From contig NZ_CVRM01000011.1 in NCBI RefSeq assembly GCF_001258055.1, forward strand, positions 62,001-126,000: a stretch of DNA of 64,000 nucleotides, in the 5' to 3' direction. Origin of the DNA: Phaeobacter italicus (lineage in GTDB: Bacteria; Pseudomonadota; Alphaproteobacteria; Rhodobacterales; Rhodobacteraceae). Positions within the stretch are counted from its first letter, which is position 1. Each line of letters opens with the position of its first letter. Below, in pieces: positions 17,331 to 27,832 of this stretch. The notes below the pieces were generated by a model that saw only the letters and a program-made list of their open reading frames with translations, was not told where the DNA came from and did no database searches. The translations under genes were made by a program, and so were the position numbers.

Positions 17331-17930
17331 TCAGCCTTCGTTGTCTGTTTTCGGGCTTTGCACCGGTTTGGCGGGGGCGGGCGGTTCTTTGCGATCCCCG
17401 GCCAGTGAGGCGCGGGCCTTCAGGGCAGCTGTCACGCCGGAGACCGGGCTCAGCTCTTCCACACCATCATCGGACTGCATTGCGCGGGCACCGCGACCGG
17501 GAACGGCAATGGCGCCTTCCGGGGCCTCCGGGTCGCCCGCAATTGCGGTGATCGCGGGCGCGGCGGGGGTGTCTGCCTTGGTGGGGGCGATGTCGGCATC
17601 TGCCTGAGCTGCGGCTGCGGGTTGGGCTGCCTGTATCATCTGCAGAAGTTGCGTCAGCTGCGCGGTTTGCGCCTCGGCTGCGGTTTGGCGTGCCTCCGCA
17701 GTCGGGCGGCGGAACACCAGCACGTTGCGCCAGTTGGTCACGGACCCTGTCAGGCCGCTGCGTTCTTCCGACGGCAGCAATTCTGCGCGCTGAAATTCCC
17801 AGCCTTCGGCGGCCATCTCGTTCAGCAGCAGGTCGATCGAATTGGCAAAGCGCGCCTCGGGTGTCTTGACCCCCTTGGCCTTGGTGCCCTTTTGCGGGGC
17901 GGGGATGACTTTGTATTCATAGGCCTGCAT
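17331..17930 (-). CDS. DUF4177 domain protein with low-complexity C-terminal tail
   Basis: A 199-residue protein. Residues 1-75 resemble the small DUF4177 domain: YEYKVIPAP, then LLNEMAAEGWEFQRAELLPSEE and WRNVLVFRR. The remainder is an Ala/Pro/Thr-rich, probably disordered tail. There is no signal peptide or membrane helix, and the function is unknown. The start is the ATG at 17930, six bases after AGGAG; an ATG two codons upstream abuts that site. About 165 bases of non-coding DNA separate it from pepT. Confidence 0.75.
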   Translation of the reverse strand: MQAYEYKVIPAPQKGTKAKGVKTPEARFANSIDLLLNEMAAEGWEFQRAELLPSEERSGLTGSVTNWRNVLVFRRPTAEARQTAAEAQTAQLTQLLQMIQAAQPAAAAQADADIAPTKADTPAAPAITAIAGDPEAPEGAIAVPGRGARAMQSDDGVEELSPVSGVTAALKARASLAGDRKEPPAPAKPVQSPKTDNEG

Positions 17931-18095
17931 GAGCATCTCCTGACTTATCGGGCGAGGTTTAGCGGATCGGCAGGTTGGGTCAAGGTGCAGGTTGTGAGAG
18001 CGGCGCAGTCATGCCACTTGATGGTGCACGCGACGCCACAGCGCGGGTGTGGCGGCCCGATTGCATGACCGGGCGCGCCGTGATGCATCCTGACC

Positions 18096-19334
18096 CTAGG
18101 TCTTTGCGGCCAATTGGGCCAGCGTCAGGCAAACCTGGGTTGATTTGGCCATGTCCTGAACCGAGACCCATTCGAGGGGGCCGTGGACGTTCTGCATGCC
18201 GCAGAAGATGTTGGGGGTTGGAACGCCAAGTTCAGTCAGTCGGGAACCATCGGTGCCGCCGCGGATCGGGACGGAGATGGGCGCGATGCCATTGGCCTTG
18301 CAGGCCTCCAGTGCGAGGTTGACGGGGGTCATGTCGTTCTCCAGCCAGTACCGCATGTTGCGATACTGGGGGTAGATCTCGCAGGTGATTTCAGCGCGCG
18401 GCTCGCTGGCCTGGACCGCCTCGCAGGTTTTGCGCAGCAGATCTCCCTTGGCGGCGAGCCCGTCCAGTTCGAAATCACGCAGGATCAGCTTGATCTCCAT
18501 CTCGGAGGAGCCGCCGTTCATGTCGGTGACATGCAAAAAACCCTCGCGGGCGTCGGTGGTTTCGGGGGTCATGGTGGCCTGCGGCAGGGTCTGGACGATC
18601 TTGGCCGCAAGATGCGCAGCGTTGACCATCTTTTCCTTTGCCCAGCCGGGGTGAATGGAGACCCCTTTGACCGTCACAACCGCGCGGTCGGCGCTGAAGC
18701 TCTCGTAGATGATTTCACCCACATCAGAGCCATCGAGCGTATAGGCGAAATCAACCGCCAGATCGGCGGGCAGCTTGGCATCGACGCCACGTCCGATTTC
18801 TTCGTCCGGGGTAAAGGCCACCCGGATGGTGGGGCGTTTGATGTCGGGGTTTGCGATCAGATGGCGGGCCAGTGTCATGACGACGGCAACGCCCGCCTTG
18901 TCGTCGGCTCCCAGAAGCGTGAGGCCGGAGGCGGTGATGATGTCGTCGCCCACCTTGGTGGCGAGATAGGGCGATTTTGCCGGTGACAGGATGAGGTCGG
19001 GATTGTCGGGATAGCTGATGTCGTCACCGTTCCACCCCTTGATGACCCGCGGTTTCACCCCCGCCGCATTGAACTGCGGCGCGGTGTCGACATGGGCAAG
19101 AAAGCCGATGGTCGGGCCCTCGGCGGTGCCTGGCACCGTGGCAAGGACGGTGCCGTAGTCTGTCAGCTGTACGTCCTGCGCGCCGATGCTTTGCAGTTCC
19201 TCCACAAGGAGGTTCAGCATATCAAACTGGATCTCCGTGCTGGGCGAGCCGGGCGCGTTTTCATCGCTCTGACTGTCGATGGCGGCATAGCGGACCAACC
19301 GGTCCTGTAGTTCCTGATCGAATGCGTTTGTCAT
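18096..19334 (-). CDS. pepT: Peptidase T (tripeptide aminopeptidase)
   Basis: A cytoplasmic M20B zinc peptidase that removes the N-terminal residue of tripeptides. The 412-residue length matches PepT. Zinc-site motifs are present: FLAHVDTAPQF (His and Asp), LLGADDKAGVAVVMTL (bridging Asp), and TPDEEIGRG (general-base Glu and Glu ligand). A C-terminal RGGTDGSRLTELGVPTPN is also typical. The ATG at 19334 follows AGGAG with a six-base gap. The pepT promoter must lie in the 174 bases shared with the gatB terminator. Confidence 0.94.
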   Translation of the reverse strand: MTNAFDQELQDRLVRYAAIDSQSDENAPGSPSTEIQFDMLNLLVEELQSIGAQDVQLTDYGTVLATVPGTAEGPTIGFLAHVDTAPQFNAAGVKPRVIKGWNGDDISYPDNPDLILSPAKSPYLATKVGDDIITASGLTLLGADDKAGVAVVMTLARHLIANPDIKRPTIRVAFTPDEEIGRGVDAKLPADLAVDFAYTLDGSDVGEIIYESFSADRAVVTVKGVSIHPGWAKEKMVNAAHLAAKIVQTLPQATMTPETTDAREGFLHVTDMNGGSSEMEIKLILRDFELDGLAAKGDLLRKTCEAVQASEPRAEITCEIYPQYRNMRYWLENDMTPVNLALEACKANGIAPISVPIRGGTDGSRLTELGVPTPNIFCGMQNVHGPLEWVSVQDMAKSTQVCLTLAQLAAKT

Positions 19335-19459
19335 GATGGCTCCTGGAATTTTGCCAGAGGAAAGCCGCTTACCCAGGGAAGGTCAAGCCAGCAGGTCCGC
19401 GAATGTGGCGGCGGGAAAAACCGGGGAAAGCCCTCCAGCTCATGGATGGCCCAACGAGA

Positions 19460-19487
19460 AAGGGCGCCACGAGGGGCGCCCTTTTTC
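19460..19487 (-). terminator. Terminator of gatB (bidirectional hairpin)
   Basis: GGGCGCC / GGCGCCC arms around a CACGAG-type loop. The flanks are AAA on one side and TTTTT on the other, so it can act in both directions. It lies about 20 bases downstream of the gatB stop. Confidence 0.75.
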
Positions 19488-19508
19488 CAATCACGATTGT
19501 GGCTGAGA

Positions 19509-21020
19509 TCACTCGCCCAGTTTCTTTGCAACCAGCTCGTTCACGGCCTTGGGGTTGGCCTTGCCGCCGGTGGCTTTCATCACCTGACCGACAAACCAGC
19601 CGGCGAGCTTTGGGTTCACCTTGGCCTTTTCGACCTGCGCGGGGTTCGCGGCGATGATCTCGTCCAGGGCGGCCTCGATGGCGCCTGTATCTGTCACCTG
19701 CTTCATGCCACGCTCTTCGACGATCTGCGCCGGGTCGCCGCCTTCGGTATAGACGATTTCGAACAGATCCTTGGCGATCTTGCCGGAGATGGCGTCCGAA
19801 GAAATCAGGTCGATGATGCCGCCCAGCTGGGCCGGAGAGACCGGGGATTCGGTGATGGAGTGGTCTTCTTTCTTCAGGCGACCGAAGAGTTCGTTGATGA
19901 CCCAGTTGGCAGCCAGCTTGCCGCTGCGACCCTTTGCGGTTTCCTCAAAGAACGCGGCGGATTCCACGTCTGCGGTCAGCACCGAGGCGTCATAGTCGGA
20001 AAGGCCGAAGTCGTTGATGAAGCGCGCTTTCTTTTCGTCCGGCAGTTCCGGCAGGTTGGCGGCGATGTCATCCACCCAAGCCTGTTCGATTTCCAGCGGC
20101 AGCAGGTCCGGGTCGGGGAAGTAGCGGTAGTCATGCGCCTCTTCCTTGGAGCGCATGGAGCGGGTTTCGCCCTTGTCCGGATCATAGAGACGGGTTTCCT
20201 GATCGACGGTACCGCCCGCTTCGACGATGGCGATCTGGCGGCGTGCCTCGACTTCGATGGCCTGCTGGATAAAGCGCATGGAGTTCATGTTCTTGATTTC
20301 GCAGCGGGTGCCGAGATGAGAGAAATCGCCGGTTTCCTGGTATTTCTCGTACTGGCCCGGACGGCAGATCGATACGTTCACGTCTGCGCGCAGGTTGCCG
20401 TTTTGCATGTTGCCGTCGCAGGTGCCGAGGTACTGCATGATCTGGCGCAATTTGGCGATATAGGCGGCGGCCTCTTCGGGGCCGCGAATGTCGGGGCGCG
20501 AGACGATCTCCATCAGGCAGACGCCAGTCCGGTTCAGGTCGACAAAGGACATGTTGGGGTCCATGTCGTGGATCGATTTGCCCGCGTCCTGCTCCATGTG
20601 GATGCGTTCGACACGCACCAGGCGCGCGGTGCCGTCCCCCAGTTCCACCAGAACTTCGCCTTCGCCCACGATGGGGTGATATAGCTGCGAGATCTGATAG
20701 CCCTGCGGCAGGTCAGGGTAGAAATAGTTCTTGCGGTCAAAGGCGGACCAGAGATTGATCTCTGCCTTGAGGCCCAGACCGGTGCGCACGGCCTGTTCGA
20801 CGCAGTATTCGTTGATGACGGGCAGCATGCCGGGCATCGCTGCGTCAACAAAGGCCACGTTGGAGTTCGGCTCTGCGCCGAATTTGGTGGAGGCGCCAGA
20901 GAACAGCTTGGCGTTTGAGCTGACCTGGGCGTGGACCTCCATCCCGATGACCAGTTCCCAGTCATGCTTTGCGCCCGCGATCACCTTGGGCTTGGGGAGT
21001 TCATATGTCAGGTCGAGCAT
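19509..21020 (-). CDS. gatB: Asp-tRNA(Asn)/Glu-tRNA(Gln) amidotransferase subunit GatB
   Basis: GatB binds the misacylated tRNA in the GatCAB complex and activates the Glu or Asp side chain for amidation; it is needed where GlnRS or AsnRS is absent. The 503-residue product shows the family start [12 protein letters not shown], then [20 protein letters not shown]-like and [17 protein letters not shown] blocks, and HMEQDAGKS. The C-terminal YqeY-like tail ends in [24 protein letters not shown]. The start is the ATG at 21020, preceded by GGCGGAAAACC; a longer frame upstream adds a basic extension with no family support. gatA and gatC are not in the window. Confidence 0.95.
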   Translation of the reverse strand: MLDLTYELPKPKVIAGAKHDWELVIGMEVHAQVSSNAKLFSGASTKFGAEPNSNVAFVDAAMPGMLPVINEYCVEQAVRTGLGLKAEINLWSAFDRKNYFYPDLPQGYQISQLYHPIVGEGEVLVELGDGTARLVRVERIHMEQDAGKSIHDMDPNMSFVDLNRTGVCLMEIVSRPDIRGPEEAAAYIAKLRQIMQYLGTCDGNMQNGNLRADVNVSICRPGQYEKYQETGDFSHLGTRCEIKNMNSMRFIQQAIEVEARRQIAIVEAGGTVDQETRLYDPDKGETRSMRSKEEAHDYRYFPDPDLLPLEIEQAWVDDIAANLPELPDEKKARFINDFGLSDYDASVLTADVESAAFFEETAKGRSGKLAANWVINELFGRLKKEDHSITESPVSPAQLGGIIDLISSDAISGKIAKDLFEIVYTEGGDPAQIVEERGMKQVTDTGAIEAALDEIIAANPAQVEKAKVNPKLAGWFVGQVMKATGGKANPKAVNELVAKKLGE

Positions 21021-21202
21021 GGTTTTCCGCCGTATCCGAATGTCTATCGTTGGCAAGCGTTCTAGGCCCGTGCGCGAGAAGGGGCAAGGGGGCAATGGGG
21101 TGTTGGCTGGGCGCGGGGCTCCGCTGAGAGCGAAACATTTTCTTGGCTGGGTCTTTGGCCGCGGCTAAGAAAGACCTCCAAGAATAAGAAGGAGCAGCCG
21201 CC

Positions 21203-23563
21203 TTGGACACATCCACCCGCATCAGCCAGACCATAGCCACGGAAATTGGCGCTGCTCCGAAACAGGTGAATGCCGCCGTGGCGCTGCTGGACGAAGGCGC
21301 CACCGTGCCATTTGTCGCGCGCTACCGGAAAGAGGCGACGGGTGGTCTGGATGATACCCAGCTGCGCACGCTTGCGGAGCGGTTGGAATATCTGCGCGAG
21401 CTGGAAAAGCGGCGTGGGGCCATCCTTGACTCGATCAGATCGCAGGACAAGCTGACCGACGATCTGGCTACGTCCATCGCCAAGGCCGAGACCAAGGCGC
21501 AGTTGGAAGATATCTATCTGCCCTACAAGCCCAAGCGACGCACCAAGGCGATGATCGCAAAGGAAAACGGGCTGGAGCCGCTGGCAGATGCCATCCTGGC
21601 CGACCGCAACGCCGACCCGCAGAAACTGGCCGAAGGCTATGTCACCGAGGCGGTGGCGACGGTGAAAGACGCGCTCAATGGCGCGCGCGATATCCTGACC
21701 GAGCAGCTGACGGAAAATGCCGAGTTGCTGGGCCGCTTGCGCGAGTTCATGCAGCGCGAGGCCGTGCTGAGCGCCAAGGTGGTCGAGGGCAAGGAGCAGG
21801 AAGGCGCCAAGTTCTCTGACTATTTCGCCCATTCCGAGCGCTGGGCGGATGTGCCTTCGCACCGGGCGCTGGCGATGCTGCGCGGATCGAACGAGGGTGT
21901 TCTGACGCTGGACGTTGGACCAGAGCCCGAAGAAGGTGCTGCGCGGGCCGAGGCGATGGTTGCCGCCGTGCTGGGCGCGAGCGGCACAGGGCCCGGCGAC
22001 ATCTGGCTGCGCAAAGTCGCGGGCTGGTGTTGGCGGGTCAAGCTGTCATTGTCGATGATGTTGGAGCTGATGGGCGATCTGCGCGCCCGCGCACAGGATG
22101 ACGCCATTCAGGTTTTTGCCCGCAACCTCAAGGACCTGTTGTTTGCAGCGCCAGCCGGTGCGCGGCCGACCCTCGGGCTGGACCCGGGCATCCGCACCGG
22201 CGTCAAGGCGGCGGTGGTTGATGCGACCGGGAAATTGGTGGCCACCGAAACCCTGTACCCGTTTCAGCCAAAGAACGATCTGCGTGGCGCGCAGGTGTCG
22301 ATTGTGAAGCTAATTGCCGAACATGGCGTGGAGCTGATCGCCATCGGCAACGGCACCGCCAGCCGCGAAACCGAAAAGATGGTGGCGGAGGTTCTGAAAC
22401 ATCTCCCCGCGAAGGTGAAGGCTCCGACCAAAGTGGTGGTGAGCGAGGCCGGGGCCTCGGTTTATTCCGCCTCTGAACTGGCGGCGCGGGAGTTCCCCGA
22501 TCTGGACGTGAGCTTGCGCGGGGCAGTGTCGATTGCCCGGCGCCTGCAGGACCCGCTGGCGGAGCTGGTAAAGATCGAACCCAAGAGCATCGGTGTGGGT
22601 CAGTACCAGCATGACGTGGACCAGCACAAACTGTCGAAGTCGCTGGAGGCAGTGATCGAGGACGTGGTGAACGCCGTTGGCGTTGATCTCAACATGGCAT
22701 CTGCGCCGCTGTTAAGCCATGTCTCGGGCCTTGGCCCCGGTCTGGCAGAAGCGATTGTGGCGCACCGCGACATGAACGGGGCGTTTGCCACCCGCAAGGA
22801 GCTGCTGAAGGTGGCGCGCCTTGGTCCCAAGGCGTTTGAACAATGCGCAGGCTTTCTGCGTATTCGCGATGGCAAGGAGCCGCTGGACGCGTCCTCTGTC
22901 CACCCCGAAAGCTATGATGTGGCGCGCAAGATCGTGGCCGCCTGCGGGCGCGACATCCGTCAGATCATGGGCGACGGCGCAGCGCTCAAATCCCTGCGGG
23001 CGGAGGAATTCGTTGGCGGCGATGTCGGTCTGCCCACTGTGCGGGATATCTTTGCGGAACTGGAAAAGCCGGGCCGTGACCCGCGTCCGTCGTTTGTGAC
23101 GGCATCGTTCAAAGACGGGGTTGAGGAGATCACGGACCTGAAGCCGGGCATGGTGCTGGAGGGCACGGTGACCAACGTGGCGGCCTTTGGCGCGTTTGTG
23201 GACATCGGCGTGCATCAGGACGGGCTGGTGCATGTGAGCCAGCTGGCCGATAGGTTTGTGAAAGACCCCCATGAGGTGGTGAAAACCGGTCAGGTGGTCA
23301 AGGTCACCGTCACCGAGGTCGACGTGCCGCGCAAGCGGATTGGCCTGACCATGAAGAAAGACGGTGGTGCCTCGGCCAAGGAAGAGCGCAACGCGCGCGG
23401 ACCGGCCAAAGGCGCAGGGCCACGGCGCGGAGGCGGCAAAGCGGGCGGTGCGCAAGGTGGCAAAGGCCGCATGTCCGCTGGCCCCAAGGGCGGCGGTCAG
23501 GGCTCTGGCCAGAATACCGGTGCCTTGGGCGCGGCGCTGATGGATGCGTTCAAGAAGAAATAG
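21203..23563 (+). CDS. tex: Tex family S1 RNA-binding transcription accessory protein
   Basis: Tex is a conserved cytoplasmic nucleic-acid-binding protein related to eukaryotic Spt6. The 786 residues contain the N-terminal helical region ([29 protein letters not shown]), a YqgF-like domain from about residue 320 ([17 protein letters not shown]), helix-hairpin-helix motifs ([17 protein letters not shown]) and an S1 domain at about 646-720 ([21 protein letters not shown]). A Gly/Lys/Arg-rich tail follows. The start is TTG at 21203, supported by AAGGAG eight bases upstream. It is probably monocistronic and converges on the gene at 23593. Confidence 0.95.
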   Translation: MDTSTRISQTIATEIGAAPKQVNAAVALLDEGATVPFVARYRKEATGGLDDTQLRTLAERLEYLRELEKRRGAILDSIRSQDKLTDDLATSIAKAETKAQLEDIYLPYKPKRRTKAMIAKENGLEPLADAILADRNADPQKLAEGYVTEAVATVKDALNGARDILTEQLTENAELLGRLREFMQREAVLSAKVVEGKEQEGAKFSDYFAHSERWADVPSHRALAMLRGSNEGVLTLDVGPEPEEGAARAEAMVAAVLGASGTGPGDIWLRKVAGWCWRVKLSLSMMLELMGDLRARAQDDAIQVFARNLKDLLFAAPAGARPTLGLDPGIRTGVKAAVVDATGKLVATETLYPFQPKNDLRGAQVSIVKLIAEHGVELIAIGNGTASRETEKMVAEVLKHLPAKVKAPTKVVVSEAGASVYSASELAAREFPDLDVSLRGAVSIARRLQDPLAELVKIEPKSIGVGQYQHDVDQHKLSKSLEAVIEDVVNAVGVDLNMASAPLLSHVSGLGPGLAEAIVAHRDMNGAFATRKELLKVARLGPKAFEQCAGFLRIRDGKEPLDASSVHPESYDVARKIVAACGRDIRQIMGDGAALKSLRAEEFVGGDVGLPTVRDIFAELEKPGRDPRPSFVTASFKDGVEEITDLKPGMVLEGTVTNVAAFGAFVDIGVHQDGLVHVSQLADRFVKDPHEVVKTGQVVKVTVTEVDVPRKRIGLTMKKDGGASAKEERNARGPAKGAGPRRGGGKAGGAQGGKGRMSAGPKGGGQGSGQNTGALGAALMDAFKKK

Positions 23564-23570
23564 CAGGTTG

Positions 23571-23592
23571 GGGCAGGCTTCAGGGCCTGCCC
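23571..23592. terminator. Hairpin between convergent tex and 23593 gene
   Basis: GGGCAGGC (23571-23578) and GCCTGCCC (23585-23592) form a perfect 8-bp stem in the 29 bases between two convergent stops. T-rich flanks are weak, so termination strength is uncertain. Confidence 0.55.
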
Positions 23593-24927
23593 TTAATCTG
23601 ATGTGACGCGCAATCCGCTGGCGGAGAACTCCACGCGCTGACCGGCTTCTATCTCGCGGCTGAACAGCTTGGCGATAAAGGCAAGCGCGTCCTTGCGGCC
23701 GTGATCTGCAAATCGGCGTGGCGATGCGATGCGCAGGTTGTTGTCAAAGCGTTGTGCGGCGTGGGCCCAGATCAGCGGGTGAATCTCGCGCAGGTGATCG
23801 CGGATCAACCAGTTGGCGGCCTTTGCGATATCTTCGCGTTTTGCGGCCTGAATGCGCTCTGCATCCTCCATATAGCGCAGCGCCACCGCGCAATAGGACG
23901 CGAGAAGATTGACCATTTCCTGATCCGGGCGTCGGTCCAGAATGTCGCGCAACCCATCCATGAAGAAGGGGATATCGACCCGCGCGCAAGCTTCGGGATC
24001 CAGCGCTAGCGCATCGAAATAGACCCAAGTGTAGGCGCCGGCGCCCCATGTGGCCTCTGTCCGGGCGGCGGTACGGCGGGCTTCCAGCTCAAGCGCGGGA
24101 TAAGAGCCAAACCAGCGGGGCAGCATATGGGTGCCCAGGCTGCGCATGTGGCGGTGGTTGTCGGGATCGAGATCGATCAGGGCAGCAAAGTCATCTGCGA
24201 TCTGAACCGGGGTGCCTGCCTGCTGACCGGCAAAAAGAGCGCATTTCGCGGCTGCGATGAAAGGGCTGTCCAGGGCAACGCCGTCAAGAGGATGCAAAAG
24301 CGCTGCGGCGCGATCAAAATGGGCCGCACAGCGCTGGCCATTGGCGACGGTGATGGACAGGACATCGGAATATCCGCGCCAGATCCAGGCCACATCGATA
24401 TGAGCCAGCGCCACCAGAGTGCGCAAATAAGGGTCATCGCGGTGGTCGGCGCACATTGCCTCCAGTCCCATGATGCCCTCGATCATCTTGCGGCGATCAC
24501 CGGCATGGCCGAGGCTGAGCTTGTGTTCGACCGCATTCACCACGTCACTGCGCGCCCCGTGGGCCAGCAGCTCTGCGACGGGCATGCCGTGGGTCGTATT
24601 GTGACGGGCCGTATCGGCGGCCCTGATCAGATCTGACAGGTCATCCCAGCGATCCTGACGGGCCAGAAATTGCCCTTTGTCTTGCAGCGGGGCGTGATCG
24701 GCGTCGGTGTCTGAGGGGTCGCAAACCGGCACGATGAGCCGGTCATGGTCGCCAGACTGCGGAATGATCTGTGGCGGCCCGCTGCGGCTGTCCTGTGTGT
24801 CGAAGGGACGATCGGAAACCATTTCGCCGTCGTGATCGCGCCGCCCGTCATCGCGGGATCCGCCAAGGGGCAGAGAGGCAATCACATGTCGCAACATGGT
24901 GCGCGCGGGTCCGGTTTTTTTGAGCAT
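23593..24927 (-). CDS. Uncharacterised 444-residue helical protein
   Basis: I do not recognise a named family. There is no signal peptide. The first 70 residues are polar and probably disordered. The rest is rich in short amphipathic helices, for example RWDDLSDLIRAADTARHN, LRTLVALAHIDVAWIWRG and PALELEARRTAARTEATWG, and reads like an alpha-solenoid or TPR-like protein. Distinctive blocks are DLDPDNHRHMRSLGTHMLPRW and the segment following it. The ATG at 24927 has GGAAG five bases upstream and is preferred over a start eight codons earlier. It converges with tex and has a 219-base leader that also contains the pepN terminator. Confidence 0.7.
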   Translation of the reverse strand: MLKKTGPARTMLRHVIASLPLGGSRDDGRRDHDGEMVSDRPFDTQDSRSGPPQIIPQSGDHDRLIVPVCDPSDTDADHAPLQDKGQFLARQDRWDDLSDLIRAADTARHNTTHGMPVAELLAHGARSDVVNAVEHKLSLGHAGDRRKMIEGIMGLEAMCADHRDDPYLRTLVALAHIDVAWIWRGYSDVLSITVANGQRCAAHFDRAAALLHPLDGVALDSPFIAAAKCALFAGQQAGTPVQIADDFAALIDLDPDNHRHMRSLGTHMLPRWFGSYPALELEARRTAARTEATWGAGAYTWVYFDALALDPEACARVDIPFFMDGLRDILDRRPDQEMVNLLASYCAVALRYMEDAERIQAAKREDIAKAANWLIRDHLREIHPLIWAHAAQRFDNNLRIASPRRFADHGRKDALAFIAKLFSREIEAGQRVEFSASGLRVTSD

Positions 24928-25070
24928 GGTTCTTCCGCAAGATGGCAGCATTTCCTGTGTTCAAAAGGTGCCTTTCCAATGGGGCGCAATCATGGCGGGA
25001 GCGCGGCCAAGCTGGCATCTATTAAGAATTTCCGATGGCATCACGCGGGTGTTTTTGCGGGGTTGGAAAC

Positions 25071-25115
25071 AAAAACGGCCCGCCTCGTCAGACTGTCGCT
25101 GAAACGAGGCGGGCC
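25071..25115 (-). terminator. Strong terminator of pepN
   Basis: A perfect 12-bp stem, GGCCCGCCTCGT (25077-25088) with ACGAGGCGGGCC (25104-25115). On the (-) strand it is followed by GTTTTTGTTTCC. It lies about 30 bases after the pepN stop. Confidence 0.9.
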
Positions 25116-25146
25116 GATGAGATTCCCCTTGGGCAGATGAGACGGA

Positions 25147-27711
25147 TCAGGCGCTGAGCATGCGGCTGACCATCTCGTGGGTGTCCCGGCTCAGGCCGCT
25201 GGTGGCGAGGATCCGCTCCAGTTCCGTCTGGATCTGTGCCTGACGCTTGCTGTCGTAACGCTTCCAGGTCTGGAAGGCGGCGCACATGCGGGCGGTGGTC
25301 TGCGGGTTCACGCTGTCCAGCGCGATCAGGTTTTCGGCCAAGAGCTGATAGCCCGCGCCGCTCGCGTGGTGGAACCCTGCGTGATTGCCCGCCAGCGCCC
25401 CCATGACAGCGCGGAAGCGGTTGGGGTTCTTCATGCTGAACAGCGGGTGTTGTGTCAGCTCCTTGGCAGTGGCGGCTGTGGCCTCTGGCGCTGCGCAAGC
25501 GATCTGCAGGGCAAACCATTTGTCCATCACCAGCCGGTCGTCCTGCCACTGCTCAAAGAACGCCTTGCTTTGGGCCTCGCCCTTTTCGGCCTTCATCAAT
25601 GCGGCCAGCGCGGCATATTGCTGGGTCATGTTGTCGGCAGAGGCGTATTGGCGCGCAGCCTGTTCGCCTCCGTCCAGCCGGGTCAGCAGCGACAGGATGC
25701 GGGAGTTGAGGGCGCGCTTGCCCGCACCGTCGGCATCCGGAACATAGGGGCCTTCAACGGTGGTGGCGGCATAAAGGCGGGGCAGGCTGGTTTCCAGCTG
25801 CTGCGCCAGCGTCTGGGTAAAGGTCTCTGCCGCATCATAGATCTTTTGCGGATCGGGCGTGTGGCCGCGCTCATGCAGGGTTTGGGCAATGTCCGACTGG
25901 CTGGGGGGCGATAGCACCAGCGCACGGAAGGCCGGGTCCTGTTCGTCATCGCGTACCAGTTTTTCCAGCGCATCCAGATAGGCCGCATCGGGGGCGGCAC
26001 CATCCAGCACCATGGCAACGCGCACCTCCTTGGCCAGCGCATTGCCGGCCTCCCAGCGGTTGAACGGGTCGGTGTCGTGCGCCAGCAAGAAAGCGCGCTC
26101 AGAATTGGTGGTTTCGCGCTCTAGTATCACCGGGGCGGAGAATTCGCGCAGGATGGAAGGCACCGGTTTGGAGGCGAGGCCCTCAAAGGTGAAGCTCTGC
26201 TTGGCCTCGGTCAGCTCCAGCACCTCAGTTGCGCGCACCTCGTCGCCGTTGGGCGACAACAGGCCCACTGCCATCGGAATGACCCGCGGCGCCTTCTCCG
26301 GCTGGCCGGGGGTCGGGGGCGTCGATTGCTCGAATGTCAGGGTGTAGGTGCCATCGGCGTATTCCTCGGACACCTTCACCCGTGGGGTGCCCGCCTGACT
26401 GTACCACAGTTTGAACTGGCTGAGGTCGCGTCCGGTGGCGTCCTCGAACACCTTCAGCCAGTCCTCGATGGTGCAGGCCTGGCCGTCGTGGCGCTCAAAA
26501 TACAGGTTCAGCGCCTTGTAGTAGTTGTCATCGCCCACCAGCCGCTTGAGCATGCCGATGACCTCGGCGCCTTTTTCATAGACGGTCGCGGTGTAGAAGT
26601 TGTTGATCTCCTGAAACTCTTCAGGGCGCGGAGGATGGGCGAGGGGGCCGCCATCCTCTGGGAACTGGCGGGCGCGCAGGGCGATGACGTCTTCGATCCG
26701 CTTCACCGGCTCCGATCGCATGTCGGCGGTGAACTGGGCGTCGCGGAACACCGTCAGCCCTTCCTTGAGGCACAGCTGGAACCAGTCGCGGCAGGTGATG
26801 CGGTTGCCGGTCCAGTTGTGGAAATACTCATGCGCGATGATCGCCTCGATGCGTTCGAAATTGGCATCTGTGGACGTCTCAGGCGAGGCCAGAACGCAGG
26901 AGGAGTTGAAAATATTCAGCCCCTTGTTCTCCATCGCGCCCATGTTGAAGTCATCGACGGCAACGATGTTGAACAGATCAAGGTCGTATTCCAGACCATA
27001 GACGTCCTCGTCCCACTTCATGGACTTCTTCAGCGCCTCCATGCCGAAGGCGCATTTGCCCTCATCCCCCGGACGGACCCAGATGTTCAGCTCCACGTCC
27101 TTGCCGGACTTGGTGGCAAAGCTGCCGGGGTGGTTCACCAGATCGCCAGCCACCAGCGCAAACAGATAGGCCGGTTTAGGCCAGGGATCGTGCCATTCGG
27201 CCCAGCCTTCGCCCGCACCTGTCGGATTGCCGTTGGACAGCATCACCGGTTCGTCGCCTTCGATCCGGACGGTGAAAGTGGACATCACGTCGGGGCGGTC
27301 GGGGTAATAGGTAATCTTGCGGAAGCCTTCGGCCTCGCATTGGGTGCAATACATGCCGTTTGACATATAGAGCCCTTCCAGCGCGGTATTGGCGGCGGGA
27401 TCAATCTCAACTTCGGCTTCCCACAGGAAAGACGTGCGGGGGACGTCGCATTCCAGCCCGCCATCTACAAGGCGCGCAGTGACAGGGGTGCCGTCGATCT
27501 TGGCAGAGATCAGCGACAGCTGTTCGCCGTGCAGAAAGAACCGGTTGTCTTCGGCGTCGGCTTTGGGGGTAAAGCGGATCGCGCTATGCACTTTGGTTGC
27601 GTTTGGCGACAGCTGAAAGGTCAGTTTGACCGACTCCACCTCATAGCCGAAGGGCTTGTAATCTTTCAGGTAAAACGTCTGCGGTGCGGCATTGGGCGCG
27701 GCATCATTCAT
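25147..27711 (-). CDS. pepN: Aminopeptidase N (M1 family)
   Basis: A broad-specificity cytoplasmic zinc aminopeptidase of 854 residues, close to the E. coli-type PepN length. The exopeptidase motif reads MGAMENKGLN and the zinc site reads IAHEYFHNWTGNR, with the third ligand Glu downstream in LKEGLTVFRD. The N-terminal beta domain (FYLKDYKPFGYEVESVKLTF) and the long C-terminal superhelical domain (AYLDALEKLVRDDEQDPAFRALVLSPPSQ region) are both complete. The ATG follows AGGAAAAAAAC. It stands alone, divergent from a small membrane protein gene, with a strong terminator. Confidence 0.96.
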   Translation of the reverse strand: MNDAAPNAAPQTFYLKDYKPFGYEVESVKLTFQLSPNATKVHSAIRFTPKADAEDNRFFLHGEQLSLISAKIDGTPVTARLVDGGLECDVPRTSFLWEAEVEIDPAANTALEGLYMSNGMYCTQCEAEGFRKITYYPDRPDVMSTFTVRIEGDEPVMLSNGNPTGAGEGWAEWHDPWPKPAYLFALVAGDLVNHPGSFATKSGKDVELNIWVRPGDEGKCAFGMEALKKSMKWDEDVYGLEYDLDLFNIVAVDDFNMGAMENKGLNIFNSSCVLASPETSTDANFERIEAIIAHEYFHNWTGNRITCRDWFQLCLKEGLTVFRDAQFTADMRSEPVKRIEDVIALRARQFPEDGGPLAHPPRPEEFQEINNFYTATVYEKGAEVIGMLKRLVGDDNYYKALNLYFERHDGQACTIEDWLKVFEDATGRDLSQFKLWYSQAGTPRVKVSEEYADGTYTLTFEQSTPPTPGQPEKAPRVIPMAVGLLSPNGDEVRATEVLELTEAKQSFTFEGLASKPVPSILREFSAPVILERETTNSERAFLLAHDTDPFNRWEAGNALAKEVRVAMVLDGAAPDAAYLDALEKLVRDDEQDPAFRALVLSPPSQSDIAQTLHERGHTPDPQKIYDAAETFTQTLAQQLETSLPRLYAATTVEGPYVPDADGAGKRALNSRILSLLTRLDGGEQAARQYASADNMTQQYAALAALMKAEKGEAQSKAFFEQWQDDRLVMDKWFALQIACAAPEATAATAKELTQHPLFSMKNPNRFRAVMGALAGNHAGFHHASGAGYQLLAENLIALDSVNPQTTARMCAAFQTWKRYDSKRQAQIQTELERILATSGLSRDTHEMVSRMLSA

Positions 27712-27832
27712 GTTTTTTTCCTATTGCGTGGAACCCGGACGGGTCGGTCAGCGTATGTTTTGCAAGCATATGTACCAGCGGCTGCGGCCCCGCGCCAGCA
27801 ACCGCGCAAACTTGTAGACAAAGGAGCGACCC

